Source: JBBCJM01 sp037190175
GTDB lineage: Bacteria > Pseudomonadota > Alphaproteobacteria > Rhodobacterales > Rhodobacteraceae
Direction: 5' to 3'
Length of the DNA: 14,377 nt
Assembly (NCBI GenBank): GCA_037190175.1
Contig: JBBCJM010000083.1
Location: 1-14,377 of the forward strand
Shown in pieces: positions 1-6,104 of this stretch. The translations under genes and the position numbers were made by a program. The notes under the pieces are model-generated. The model did not search any database. It was given only the letters and a program-made list of their open reading frames with translations, and had not been told where the DNA came from. The stretch's first letter is position 1. Each line of letters opens with the position of its first letter.

Positions 1-53
1 TCTTTCTTTGGTGTCTTAAATATCCCGGGGGGTCCGGGGGGCTGGCCCCCCGG
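1..53 (-). repeat. G/C hairpin intergenic element, copy 1
   Basis: Read on the minus strand, this is a perfect 8-bp stem (arms 46-53 and 34-41, CCGGGGGG against CCCCCCGG, 4-nt loop) followed by ACCCCCCGGGATATTT and an A-rich tail reaching AAAGAAAGA at position 1. The same stem and tail recur at 5999-6051. It lies downstream of rpsI, on the same strand as that gene and beyond its terminator. From memory, hairpin elements ending in GGGATATTT are common between genes in Rhodobacterales; their function is not established to my knowledge. The copy may continue beyond the window edge. Confidence 0.6.
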
Positions 54-75
54 CGCCTGCCATCCGCGCAACGCA

Positions 76-102
76 AAAGGCCCGCCACCGGGGCGGGCCT
101 TT
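76..102 (-). terminator. Rho-independent terminator of rplM-rpsI
   Basis: Perfect 11-bp inverted repeat, AAAGGCCCGCC (76-86) against GGCGGGCCTTT (92-102), with a 5-nt loop. On the minus strand the stem ends in a run of four T, as expected of an intrinsic terminator. It starts 20 bp past the rpsI stop codon. Confidence 0.85.
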
Positions 103-121
103 CCACATCCATGCAGCCGGA

Positions 122-613
122 TCAGCGCTTGGAGAACTGGAAGCTGCGGCGGGCCTTGGCCTTGCCGTACTTCTTGCGCTCCACCACGCGCGAGTCGCGG
201 GTCAGGAAGCCCGCGGCCTTCAGCGCCGGGCGCAGCGAGGGCTCGAAGAGCTGCAGCGCCTTGGAGATGCCGTGCTTCACCGCGCCGGCCTGGCCCGAGA
301 GCCCGCCGCCCGCCACGGTGGCCAGCACGTCGAACTGGCCTTCCACGTTGGCGATCTGGAAGGGCTGCTTCAGGATCATCTGCAGCACCGGGCGGGCGAA
401 GTAGTCCGCCATTTCCTTGCCGTTCACGGTCACCTTGCCGTTGCCGGGCTTGATCCAGACGCGGGCCACCGCGTCCTTGCGCTTGCCGGTGGCGTAGGAG
501 CGGCCCAGCTTGTCGCGCACGGGTTCGCGCACGGGCGCGGCCTCGGCCACGGGGCTGGGCGACTGCGCGGCCACCGCCGCCTTCAGGTCGTCGAGGGATT
601 TGATCTCGGCCAT
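122..613 (-). CDS. rpsI: 30S ribosomal protein S9
   Basis: Structural protein of the small ribosomal subunit; the C-terminal tail of S9 reaches the P-site tRNA. The 163-residue product ends in the hallmark SFQFSKR and contains GRSYATGKRKDAVARVWIKP (38-57) and the GGGLSGQAGA segment, both diagnostic of S9. It is longer than the E. coli protein (130 aa) because of an Ala/Pro-rich N-terminal extension of about 35 residues, which is usual in alphaproteobacteria. The gene begins 4 bp after the rplM stop, so the two are co-transcribed and probably translationally coupled, with the Shine-Dalgarno sequence lying inside the end of rplM. A strong terminator follows. Identification is certain; only the exact N-terminus is open. 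Confidence 0.98.
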   Translation of the reverse strand: MAEIKSLDDLKAAVAAQSPSPVAEAAPVREPVRDKLGRSYATGKRKDAVARVWIKPGNGKVTVNGKEMADYFARPVLQMILKQPFQIANVEGQFDVLATVAGGGLSGQAGAVKHGISKALQLFEPSLRPALKAAGFLTRDSRVVERKKYGKAKARRSFQFSKR

Positions 614-617
614 GGTG

Positions 618-1082
618 TCAGGCGCTCCGGGTGTTCTTCGGGTTCAGCGGCTTGAGGTCCAGGACCTCGGGCTGCTGGGCTTCGTGGGGGTGTTCGGCGC
701 CAGCATAGACGCGCAGGTTCGACATCTGCTGGCGGCCCAGGCGGTTGCGGGTGATCATCCGCTCCACCGCCTTTTCCACCACCCGCTCGGGGTGGGCGCC
801 CTCGAGGATCTGGCGCGCGGTGCGCGACTTGATCCCGCCGGGGTGGCCGGTGTGCCAGTAGTAGGTCTTGTCGTTGCGCTTGTTGCCGGTCATCTGCACC
901 TTGTCGGCGTTGATGACGATCACGTTGTCGCCCATGTCCATGTGCGGCGTGAAGGTGGGCTTGTTCTTGCCCCGCAGGATATTGGCCACGATGGTGGCAA
1001 GCCGGCCCAGAACCACGCCCTCGGCGTCGATCAGGACCCACTTCTTCTGAATATCCGCAGGCGTGGCGGTAAAGGTTTTCAT
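618..1082 (-). CDS. rplM: 50S ribosomal protein L13
   Basis: Early-assembling protein of the large ribosomal subunit. The 154-residue product matches L13 throughout: KKWVLIDAEGVVLGRLAT (13-30), the HMDMGDNVIVINADKV segment (47-62), YYWHTGHPGG, and RNRLGRQQMSNLRVYAG near the C-terminus. Its length is normal for the family. It is the first gene of the rplM-rpsI operon, an arrangement conserved across bacteria. A sigma70-like promoter lies about 55 bp upstream, and a small G/C hairpin sits in the leader. In E. coli L13 is reported to repress its own operon; whether this leader hairpin takes part in anything similar is inference. Confidence 0.98.
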   Translation of the reverse strand: MKTFTATPADIQKKWVLIDAEGVVLGRLATIVANILRGKNKPTFTPHMDMGDNVIVINADKVQMTGNKRNDKTYYWHTGHPGGIKSRTARQILEGAHPERVVEKAVERMITRNRLGRQQMSNLRVYAGAEHPHEAQQPEVLDLKPLNPKNTRSA

Positions 1083-1102
1083 GCGTTCCGTCCCGTGCGC
1101 GG

Positions 1103-1119
1103 CCGGGGATCGCCCCCGG
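1103..1119 (-). promoter_or_regulatory. Leader hairpin of rplM mRNA
   Basis: Perfect 6-bp stem CCGGGG (1103-1108) / CCCCGG (1114-1119) with a 5-nt loop, inside the roughly 48-nt 5' leader predicted between the transcription start near 1130 and the rplM start codon. It could serve ribosomal-protein autoregulation or mRNA stability, but short G/C stems also arise by chance in DNA of this composition. Confidence 0.3.
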
Positions 1120-1136
1120 AGAATCTCGGATGCGGG

Positions 1137-1165
1137 CTTATGCGTCAGGCGGGGGCGGAGGTCAA
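1137..1165 (-). promoter_or_regulatory. Promoter of rplM-rpsI
   Basis: On the minus strand a -35 box TTGACC (1165-1160) is separated by 17 bp from a -10 box CATAAG (1142-1137). Box quality, spacing and position (about 55 bp before the rplM start) suit a strong housekeeping promoter. The AT-rich stretch further upstream (about 1180-1225) is unusual for this genome. Confidence 0.65.
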
Positions 1166-1213
1166 GCGGCGCGTGCGGGAAGTTTTCTTTGTAAAACAGT
1201 TGGTTACAATTGA

Positions 1214-1227
1214 GGTATCAAGATACC
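1214..1227. promoter_or_regulatory. Perfect 14-bp inverted repeat upstream of rplM promoter
   Basis: GGTATC-AA-GATACC, two perfect 6-bp half-sites around AA, lies in an AT-rich island between the SseB-type gene (stop at 1233) and the rplM promoter (-35 at 1165-1160). The position, about 50 bp upstream of -35, fits an activator or repressor site. It could instead be a weak stem at the 3' end of the upstream gene, although no T-run follows it. No binding protein can be named. Confidence 0.4.
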
Positions 1228-1232
1228 CCATA

Positions 1233-2012
1233 TCACCGCAGCTTCGGCGGCCTGCCCGACACCGTGCCGGGGGCGGGGGGCGGCCGGTGCACCGGCGGCG
1301 CGGGGGGCGTGAGGTCCAGGTGCAGCGCCGCGCCGGCCATCGCCCGGGCCGCGGCCGAGCCGGGGTCGAGGAACACCACGTCCACCGTCTCGCTGCCCCC
1401 CAGCGCCACCGCCTCGGCCACCGCGCGGGCCACCGCGGCCTGCGCGGCCCCTTCCACCCCGGTCAGCGCCAGCATCAGCCCCTCGCGCCCGTCGTCGTAG
1501 CGCGCCCGGGCCAGCATCGCGGCGGAGGCACCGGCCAACCGGGGGGCCAAAGCCGCCAGCAGCGCAGGGCCGGCATCCGGTGCGGAAAAGGCCACCGGGC
1601 GGCCCTGGGCCTCCTGCAAGGGCGCGGCCTCCAGCGTGGCCACCAGCCAGTCGAGCGCCTCGGGCCCCATCAGGTGCTCGCCCGCGCCGGCGCCCAGGTT
1701 CACCCCCAGCGCCACCCCCTGCCCCGCCAGCGCCCGCGCCACCACCCGGCCGGGCAGCGCGGCATAGGGCACGGGCGCGCCCGCGGCCTCGGCCAGCCGC
1801 TCCTCGGCGTCATAGGCCAGCACCAGGGGGCCCTCGCCGGTCTCGAACACCCGGGGGGCGATGTCCGCCCCCGTTGCCTCCCGCTCCAGCCACAGCCACA
1901 GCGTGGCGTCGGCCAGCGCCGCGTGCCAGGCCAGCCGCGCCGCGTCGTCCTCCGGCGCGGCGGCCATCGCGGCGTGGGCGGTGTCGAGAACGGTGGAAAT
2001 TCGCGCAGACAT
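1233..2012 (-). CDS. SseB N-terminal domain family protein
   Basis: A 259-residue soluble protein with no signal peptide or membrane segment. It resembles the SseB-type proteins that sit beside rplM-rpsI in other Rhodobacterales: an N-terminal alpha/beta part with APRVFETGEGPLVLAYDAEERL (about 52-73), then YAALPGRVVARALAGQGVALGVNLG (about 83-107), and a second half of similar size. The last 30 residues are Pro-rich (PPAPPVHRPPPAPG) and probably disordered. The family name comes from a serine-sensitivity enhancement phenotype in E. coli; the molecular function is unknown and no catalytic motif is visible. A possible promoter ends so close to the ATG that the mRNA may be leaderless, and no Shine-Dalgarno is seen. 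It reads toward rplM on the same strand, 150 bp away. Confidence 0.7.
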   Translation of the reverse strand: MSARISTVLDTAHAAMAAAPEDDAARLAWHAALADATLWLWLEREATGADIAPRVFETGEGPLVLAYDAEERLAEAAGAPVPYAALPGRVVARALAGQGVALGVNLGAGAGEHLMGPEALDWLVATLEAAPLQEAQGRPVAFSAPDAGPALLAALAPRLAGASAAMLARARYDDGREGLMLALTGVEGAAQAAVARAVAEAVALGGSETVDVVFLDPGSAAARAMAGAALHLDLTPPAPPVHRPPPAPGTVSGRPPKLR

Positions 2013-2018
2013 GGGCGG

Positions 2019-2048
2019 CCATTAGCCCGCGGCGTGGCGCGGATGCAA
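2019..2048 (-). promoter_or_regulatory. Possible promoter of the SseB-type gene, leaderless layout
   Basis: On the minus strand TTGCAT (2048-2043) is followed after 18 bp by TAATGG (2024-2019). The expected start of transcription falls on or next to the ATG at 2012, and no Shine-Dalgarno precedes that ATG (upstream is GGCCGCCC). Both boxes are imperfect, so this is a weak prediction. Confidence 0.3.
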
Positions 2049-2077
2049 GCCGCCGCCGCGGCGTGGGGCCGCCCCGG

Positions 2078-2106
2078 TTGCACCGGCCCGGACCCGCGGC
2101 TAGCAG
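2078..2106 (+). promoter_or_regulatory. Possible promoter of the NhaA-like gene
   Basis: TTGCAC (2078-2083), a 17-bp spacer and TAGCAG (2101-2106), with a predicted transcript start near 2113 and a leader of about 22 nt before the GTG start at 2135. It is divergent from the SseB-type promoter, the two sharing a 122-bp gap. Confidence 0.35.
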
Positions 2107-2134
2107 GAGAATCAGGACCAGTTCGGGTGGGACC

Positions 2135-3379
2135 GTGACCCCTGTGAGCCACCATCTGCCGCGCGCCGGGCTGGCGCTGATCGCGGGCGCCGCATTGGCC
2201 ACGCTGGCGGTGGCGCTGGTGCCGGGGTGGTACTACGACCTGATCGAACTCAGGCTCTTCGACGTGCCCGCCTCGGTGATCCCGGGGCGCGAGAGCATCC
2301 CGCGCGCGGTCACGCCCGCGCAGATCGTCGAGGAACTGGGGATGGCCGTCGTGCTCTTCCTCTGCGCCAAGGAGGGGTGGGAGGCCTGGCGCTGCGAACG
2401 CGGGCCCTTCGCCGGGCGGCTGGCGCTCTGGGCGCTGGTGGCGGTGGCCGGCGGCATGGCGGGGGCGGGCGCGGTCTGGGCGCTGGTCTCGGCCGGGCTG
2501 GAACGGGCCGAGGAGGCGGCGGGGTTCCGCGGCTGGGTCGCCGGCGCGGGGGGCGAGGTGGCGGTGGCCGCGCTGCTGGCCCGGCTGGTCTGGGGCGACC
2601 GGGCGCCGGCGCTGCAACTGGTGCTCTTCGCCGCCATCGCCGGGCTGGTGGGCGGGCTCCTGCTGGCCTGGCTGGCCGCGCCGGGCTCGGGCGGGCTGCG
2701 GCCCGCGTGGCTGGCGCTGCCCTTGCTGGCGGCCGGCGGCGCGTGGTGGGCGCTGACCCGGCCCCTGTCGCGGCCGGGGGTCAGCGAGTTGGAGCGGGCG
2801 CGGGCCCAGGCGCTCTGGCCCTGGGCGCTGGTCGCGGTCCCCTCCTGGTTCGGGGTGGCGCTGGCCGGGCTGCCGCCGGCGCTGGGCTTCCTGCCGCTGA
2901 TCCCGGCCATGCCGCACGCGCGGCAGTCCTTCGGCCTCTTCGCCACCGCCGAGGTGTTCCTGACCGATCCGCTGAACCGGCTGGCCCGCGCGCTGCTGCC
3001 CTGGCTGCCGGCGCTGGCGCTGGCCTTCGGCTTCTGCCACGGCGGGCTCGACCTCGGCGCGCTGGGGCCGGCCAGCGCCGCGGCGCTGGCCGGGGTCTGG
3101 CGGGGCCAGCCCGTGGGGCTCGCGTTGGGGGCCGCCCTGGGCCGCGCCCTGGGCCTGCGCCCGCCCGAGGGGCTGCGGCCGCTGGACCTCGGGCTCGCCG
3201 CGCTGATCCTGGCCCCGGGCTTCACCGGGGGTGTGCTGATCCTCAGTACCACCCAGCCCGGCGGCGCGGTGACCGAGGCGGCGCGGGCCGGCCTCGGCCT
3301 GTCGCTGGTGCTCGTCGTCCTCGCCACGCTGGCCCTGCGCGCCGCGCTGCGCCCCAGCCCCCGGCCCCGCCCCGGCTGA
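2135..3379 (+). CDS. NhaA-fold membrane protein lacking the antiporter ion-binding residues
   Basis: A 414-residue polytopic membrane protein with about 10-12 hydrophobic segments. It aligns with NhaA over its length: GWYYDL (31-36, NhaA GWYHDF), MAVVLFLCAKE...GGM (70-108), GW...GGEVAVAALLARLVWGDRAPAL (133-160), DPLNRLARALLPW (278-290), RGQPVGLALG (323-332), LRPPEGLRPLDLG (341-353) and PGFTGGVLI (361-369). The functional residues differ: E. coli Asp133 is Glu141, Asp163-Asp164 are Gly170-Leu171, and TM10 Lys300 is Gln325. A working Na+/H+ antiporter is therefore unlikely. It may be a sensor, a scaffold, or a transporter of something else. Start: GTG at 2135; the in-frame GTG at 2144 is possible, and the Shine-Dalgarno (GGTGGGA) is weak. 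kpsT starts 151 bp downstream on the same strand. The NhaA relationship is a by-eye alignment against a remembered sequence. Confidence 0.75.
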   Translation: MTPVSHHLPRAGLALIAGAALATLAVALVPGWYYDLIELRLFDVPASVIPGRESIPRAVTPAQIVEELGMAVVLFLCAKEGWEAWRCERGPFAGRLALWALVAVAGGMAGAGAVWALVSAGLERAEEAAGFRGWVAGAGGEVAVAALLARLVWGDRAPALQLVLFAAIAGLVGGLLLAWLAAPGSGGLRPAWLALPLLAAGGAWWALTRPLSRPGVSELERARAQALWPWALVAVPSWFGVALAGLPPALGFLPLIPAMPHARQSFGLFATAEVFLTDPLNRLARALLPWLPALALAFGFCHGGLDLGALGPASAAALAGVWRGQPVGLALGAALGRALGLRPPEGLRPLDLGLAALILAPGFTGGVLILSTTQPGGAVTEAARAGLGLSLVLVVLATLALRAALRPSPRPRPG

Positions 3380-3530
3380 CCCACCGCCGCCGCCATTGCC
3401 CGGCGCGGCCCCTTCCGCCATACTGCCGCCGCATTGCCGCACTAGTCCGATTGGTGACGGATCGGTAAACAATCACGGCTATCCCGGACCCAGCCGGGAG
3501 CGAGGGCAGCGGGGCCGCAGGGCGCAGGCG

Positions 3531-4190
3531 ATGATCGCGTTCGAGAACGTCAGCAAGTCCTTCTGGACCGGGAAACGGCACAAGGTCATCCTCGACCGCG
3601 CCTCGTTCCGGGTCGAGCTGGGGCGTTCGCTGGGCATCCTCGCCCCCAACGGCACCGGCAAGACCACGATCATCAACATGATGGCGGGGCTGGAGAAGCC
3701 CGACGAGGGGCAGGTGATCCGCAGCTCGCGCATCTCCTTCCCGCTGGGCTACATGGGGGGCGTGGTCTCGAAGCACACGGCGAACGAGAATGCGCGCTAC
3801 GTGGCCCGGCTCTACGGGCTGGACCCCGACTATGTGGAAAGCTTCTGCCGCTGGATGGCCGGGATCGGCGAATATTTCGACATGCCGATCGGTACCTACA
3901 GCGCGGGGATGCGGGCGCGCTTCACCTTCTCGCTGCTCTTGGCGCTGGAATTCGACATCTACCTGATCGACGAGGGGATGCCCTCGACCACCGACGTGGA
4001 GTTCAACCGCCGCGCGGGCGGCATCCTGCGCCAGCGGCTGACCAATGCCACCGTGGTCGTGGTCTCGCACCAGCCGCAGACCATCGAGAAGTTCTGCCGT
4101 CAGGCCGCGGTGCTGCGCGACGGGAAACTGCACATGTTCGACACCCTCGAAGAGGCCAGGCGGCTCTATGACTACGAAGCTCAAGGCTAA
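3531..4190 (+). CDS. kpsT: KpsT-like ATPase of a capsule/polysaccharide ABC exporter
   Basis: ATP-binding subunit of an ABC-2 exporter that moves lipid-linked capsular polysaccharide across the inner membrane. At 219 residues it matches the short KpsT/BexA/CtrD type without a carbohydrate-binding C-terminal domain. Walker A is APNGTGKTT (38-46), with Ala in place of the usual first Gly. The signature is YSAGM (123-127), typical of KpsT in place of LSGGQ. Walker B is IYLIDEG with Asp147 and catalytic Glu148, and the switch His is H180 (VVVVSHQPQ). The ATG at 3531 was chosen because MIAFENVSKSF begins the domain; frames further upstream have no match to the family. The reading frame overlaps the kpsE-like gene by 23 bp. 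The permease (KpsM) that it must energize is not in the window. Confidence 0.88.
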   Translation: MIAFENVSKSFWTGKRHKVILDRASFRVELGRSLGILAPNGTGKTTIINMMAGLEKPDEGQVIRSSRISFPLGYMGGVVSKHTANENARYVARLYGLDPDYVESFCRWMAGIGEYFDMPIGTYSAGMRARFTFSLLLALEFDIYLIDEGMPSTTDVEFNRRAGGILRQRLTNATVVVVSHQPQTIEKFCRQAAVLRDGKLHMFDTLEEARRLYDYEAQG

Positions 4191-5874
4191 GCGGTTCCGC
4201 CTGCGGCGGCCCGAGTTTCCCGCCGCCGCCGCGGCGGAGGAGCCGGCCACGCTTCTCGGCACCGGCACCGACGACGGCTTCGGCGCCGCCCCCTACCCCA
4301 CCGCGGGCGGGCCTGCCGGGCCGCGGGTGCTGACGCGCGAGGAGGCGATCATGGCCTCGGCCCAGGTCAGCCCGCCGGCCGAGGTGGCGGCCGAGGCCGA
4401 GATGGACGCGATCCGCCGCGAGGGGCTGACCGGGCGGCAGCTGCGGCTGGCGCGGCGCACCGCGCAGCGCCACGGACTGCCCGCGACCTCGGACTTCGAC
4501 GCGGTAAGGCTGTTGCGCCGCAAGGGGATCGACCCGTTCCAGCGCGGCAACGTGGTGGATCTGGTGATGGCGGGCGACGACCCGGAGGAAGAGGCGCCCC
4601 CGCAGGCCCCCGCCCCCGGCCGGGCGCTGGCCACCACCCCGGGCGAGGGCCAGGGCCTGCGGCTGCCGCAGACCGTGAAGCCCGGCGCCGGCCTGCCCTC
4701 GTCCGAGGTCAGGGCCGAGCCGAACTTCGTGGCCGACGTGCTGCGGATGCAGCAGGACATCGCCCGCCGCCGCCGCCGCCGCTCGGCCATGCTGGCGGTG
4801 CGGCTGTTCTTCTTCGTCTTCCTGCCGACGCTGGTCTGCGGCTGGTATTTCTGGGTGGTGGCCACGCCGCTCTACGCCACCAAGTCGGAATTCGTGATCC
4901 AGCAATCGCAGAACCCCGCCGCGGCGGGCGCGATGAGCGGGTTGTTCCAGGGCTCGCCGCTGGCCACCCAGACCGATTCCATCGCGGTGCAGGGCTATCT
5001 GCAGTCGCGCGAGGCGATGCAGCGGCTGGACGCCGACCTGGGCTTCCGCGCGCATTTCTCGGACCCCGCGCTCGACCCGATCCTGCGGCTGGACCCCGAC
5101 GCCTCGCTGGAGGCCGCCTACAAGGCCTACCGGCGGCATATCCAGATCAGCTACGACCCCACCGAGGGCATCATCAAGATGGAGGTGGTGGCGGCCGACC
5201 CGCAGGTCTCGGCCGACTTCGCCCGGGCGCTGATCGGCTATGCCGAGGGGCAGGTCGACCACCTGACCCAGCGGATGCGCGAGGACCAGATGAAGGGCGC
5301 CGGCGACGCCTATCTGGACGCCGAGGCCAAGCTGATCGCGGCCCAGCGCCGGCTGGTCGAGGTGCAGGAGGAGTTCAAGACGCTGTCCTCCGAGGTCGAG
5401 GTCTCGCTGATCACCGCGCAGATCGGCCAGCTGGAGACCATGCTGACGCAGGACCGGCTGTCGCTCCAGCAGATGGAATCGAACCCCAACCCCAACCCCA
5501 GCCGGATGGAGCCGCTGAAGCGCCGCATCGCCACGCTGGAAAGCGAGATCGCGCTGTTGCGCGCCAAGATGACCGAGGACAACGCCTCGGGCCTCTCGAT
5601 CGCCAAGGTGCAGGGCGAGATCCTGGTGGCCCAGGCCGACGTGCAGACCCGGCAGATGCTGCTCTCGCAGGCGCTCTCGGCCATGGAGGCGGCGCGGATG
5701 GAGGCCAACCGCCAGGTGCGCTACCTGTCGATCTCGGTCAGCCCCGTGCCGCCCGACGAGGCCACCTATCCCCGCGCCTTCGAGAACACCCTGGTCGCCA
5801 TGCTGGTCTTCGCGGGCATCTATCTGGTGATCTCGATGACCGCGGCGATCCTGCGCGAGCAGGTCTCGGCCTGA
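4168..5874 (+). CDS. kpsE: KpsE/Wzz-type capsule export inner-membrane protein with long N-terminal extension
   Basis: Polysaccharide co-polymerase/export adaptor of 568 residues that bridges the inner membrane and periplasm. Layout: residues 1-205 cytoplasmic, mostly Ala/Pro/Gly-rich linker but with an ordered-looking block at about 76-135 (GLTGRQLRLARRTAQRHGL, then DAVRLLRRKGIDPFQ); an Arg run (199-205) before TM1 at about 208-231; a periplasmic region with long helices or coiled coil (about 350-525); the Pro-rich stretch PVPPDEATYP (526-535); and TM2 at about 540-562. KpsE relatives are usually near 380 residues, so the extension is the odd part. A tandem hexamer at 5482-5499 encodes Asn-Pro repeats within the coiled coil. 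The ATG lies inside the end of kpsT, so translation is probably coupled. No outer-membrane channel or sugar-transfer genes are adjacent. Confidence 0.82.
   Translation: MTTKLKAKRFRLRRPEFPAAAAAEEPATLLGTGTDDGFGAAPYPTAGGPAGPRVLTREEAIMASAQVSPPAEVAAEAEMDAIRREGLTGRQLRLARRTAQRHGLPATSDFDAVRLLRRKGIDPFQRGNVVDLVMAGDDPEEEAPPQAPAPGRALATTPGEGQGLRLPQTVKPGAGLPSSEVRAEPNFVADVLRMQQDIARRRRRRSAMLAVRLFFFVFLPTLVCGWYFWVVATPLYATKSEFVIQQSQNPAAAGAMSGLFQGSPLATQTDSIAVQGYLQSREAMQRLDADLGFRAHFSDPALDPILRLDPDASLEAAYKAYRRHIQISYDPTEGIIKMEVVAADPQVSADFARALIGYAEGQVDHLTQRMREDQMKGAGDAYLDAEAKLIAAQRRLVEVQEEFKTLSSEVEVSLITAQIGQLETMLTQDRLSLQQMESNPNPNPSRMEPLKRRIATLESEIALLRAKMTEDNASGLSIAKVQGEILVAQADVQTRQMLLSQALSAMEAARMEANRQVRYLSISVSPVPPDEATYPRAFENTLVAMLVFAGIYLVISMTAAILREQVSA
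5482..5499 (+). repeat. Tandem AACCCC x3 inside the kpsE-like gene
   Basis: Three perfect copies of a 6-bp unit, encoding the run SNPNPNPS in the middle of the long periplasmic helical region. Copy-number change would add or remove Asn-Pro pairs without shifting the frame, altering a likely hinge in the coiled coil. Confidence 0.7.
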
Positions 5875-5879
5875 GGGCC

Positions 5880-5960
5880 GGGGGCCTCCCGCCCCCCTCG
5901 GCCTTCGGCCTGCGGGCGTTGGGCCGGGCAAGGGGGGCTGCCGCCCCCCTTGGACCCCCC
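5880..5960 (+). repeat. G/C hairpins after kpsE, including element copy 2
   Basis: Two stems follow the kpsE stop. The first is loose: GGGGG (5880-5884) against a C-run from 5892. The second is a perfect 9-bp stem AAGGGGGGC (5930-5938) / GCCCCCCTT (5943-5951) with loop TGCC, followed directly by GGACCCCCC. That trailing GGACCCCC block matches the other copies, but the GGGATAYTT tail is missing. It could form a transcript end or mRNA-stabilising structure for the kpsTE mRNA; there is no T-run. Confidence 0.55.
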
Positions 5961-5998
5961 GCCCGCCTGTCCTGTCGGCGGGGCGCCGATGGCTGCCC

Positions 5999-6051
5999 CC
6001 GGGGGCTTCACGCCCCCGGACCCCCGTGGGATACTTGTGGACAGAAGAAAG
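5999..6051 (+). repeat. G/C hairpin intergenic element, copy 3
   Basis: An 8-bp stem CCGGGGGC (5999-6006) / GCCCCCGG (6012-6019) with a 5-nt loop, then ACCCCCGTGGGATACTT and an A-rich tail GACAGAAGAAAG. Stem, C-run, GGGATAYTT and A-rich tail appear in the same order as in copy 1 at the left edge. It lies in the same orientation as the upstream gene (kpsE), as copy 1 does relative to rpsI. Confidence 0.6.
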
Positions 6052-6104
6052 CAGGTCGGGTGTCGATTCTCCGCCCGGTTTTTCTGCGCAGAGGAGTTCC
6101 TCGG

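Noticed and set aside
510..2138. Long plus-strand open frame of about 540 codons across rpsI, rplM and the SseB-type gene
   Set aside because: It runs antisense to three recognisable genes, has low-complexity Arg/Gly/His/Pro composition and no family motif; such frames are expected in GC-rich DNA.
1700..3472. Minus-strand open frame of about 590 codons opposite the NhaA-like gene
   Set aside because: Gln/Arg/Gly/Pro-rich shadow translation of a real membrane-protein gene on the other strand.
4003..5931. Minus-strand open frame of about 640 codons opposite kpsE
   Set aside because: Antisense shadow of the kpsE-like gene, with repetitive His/Leu/Arg/Gly composition and no domain.
6083..6092. 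TCTGCGCAGA as a PhaR (polyhydroxyalkanoate regulator) site
   Set aside because: The PhaR pattern that I recall has a 3-4 base gap between CTGC and GCAG; here there is none, so the match fails.
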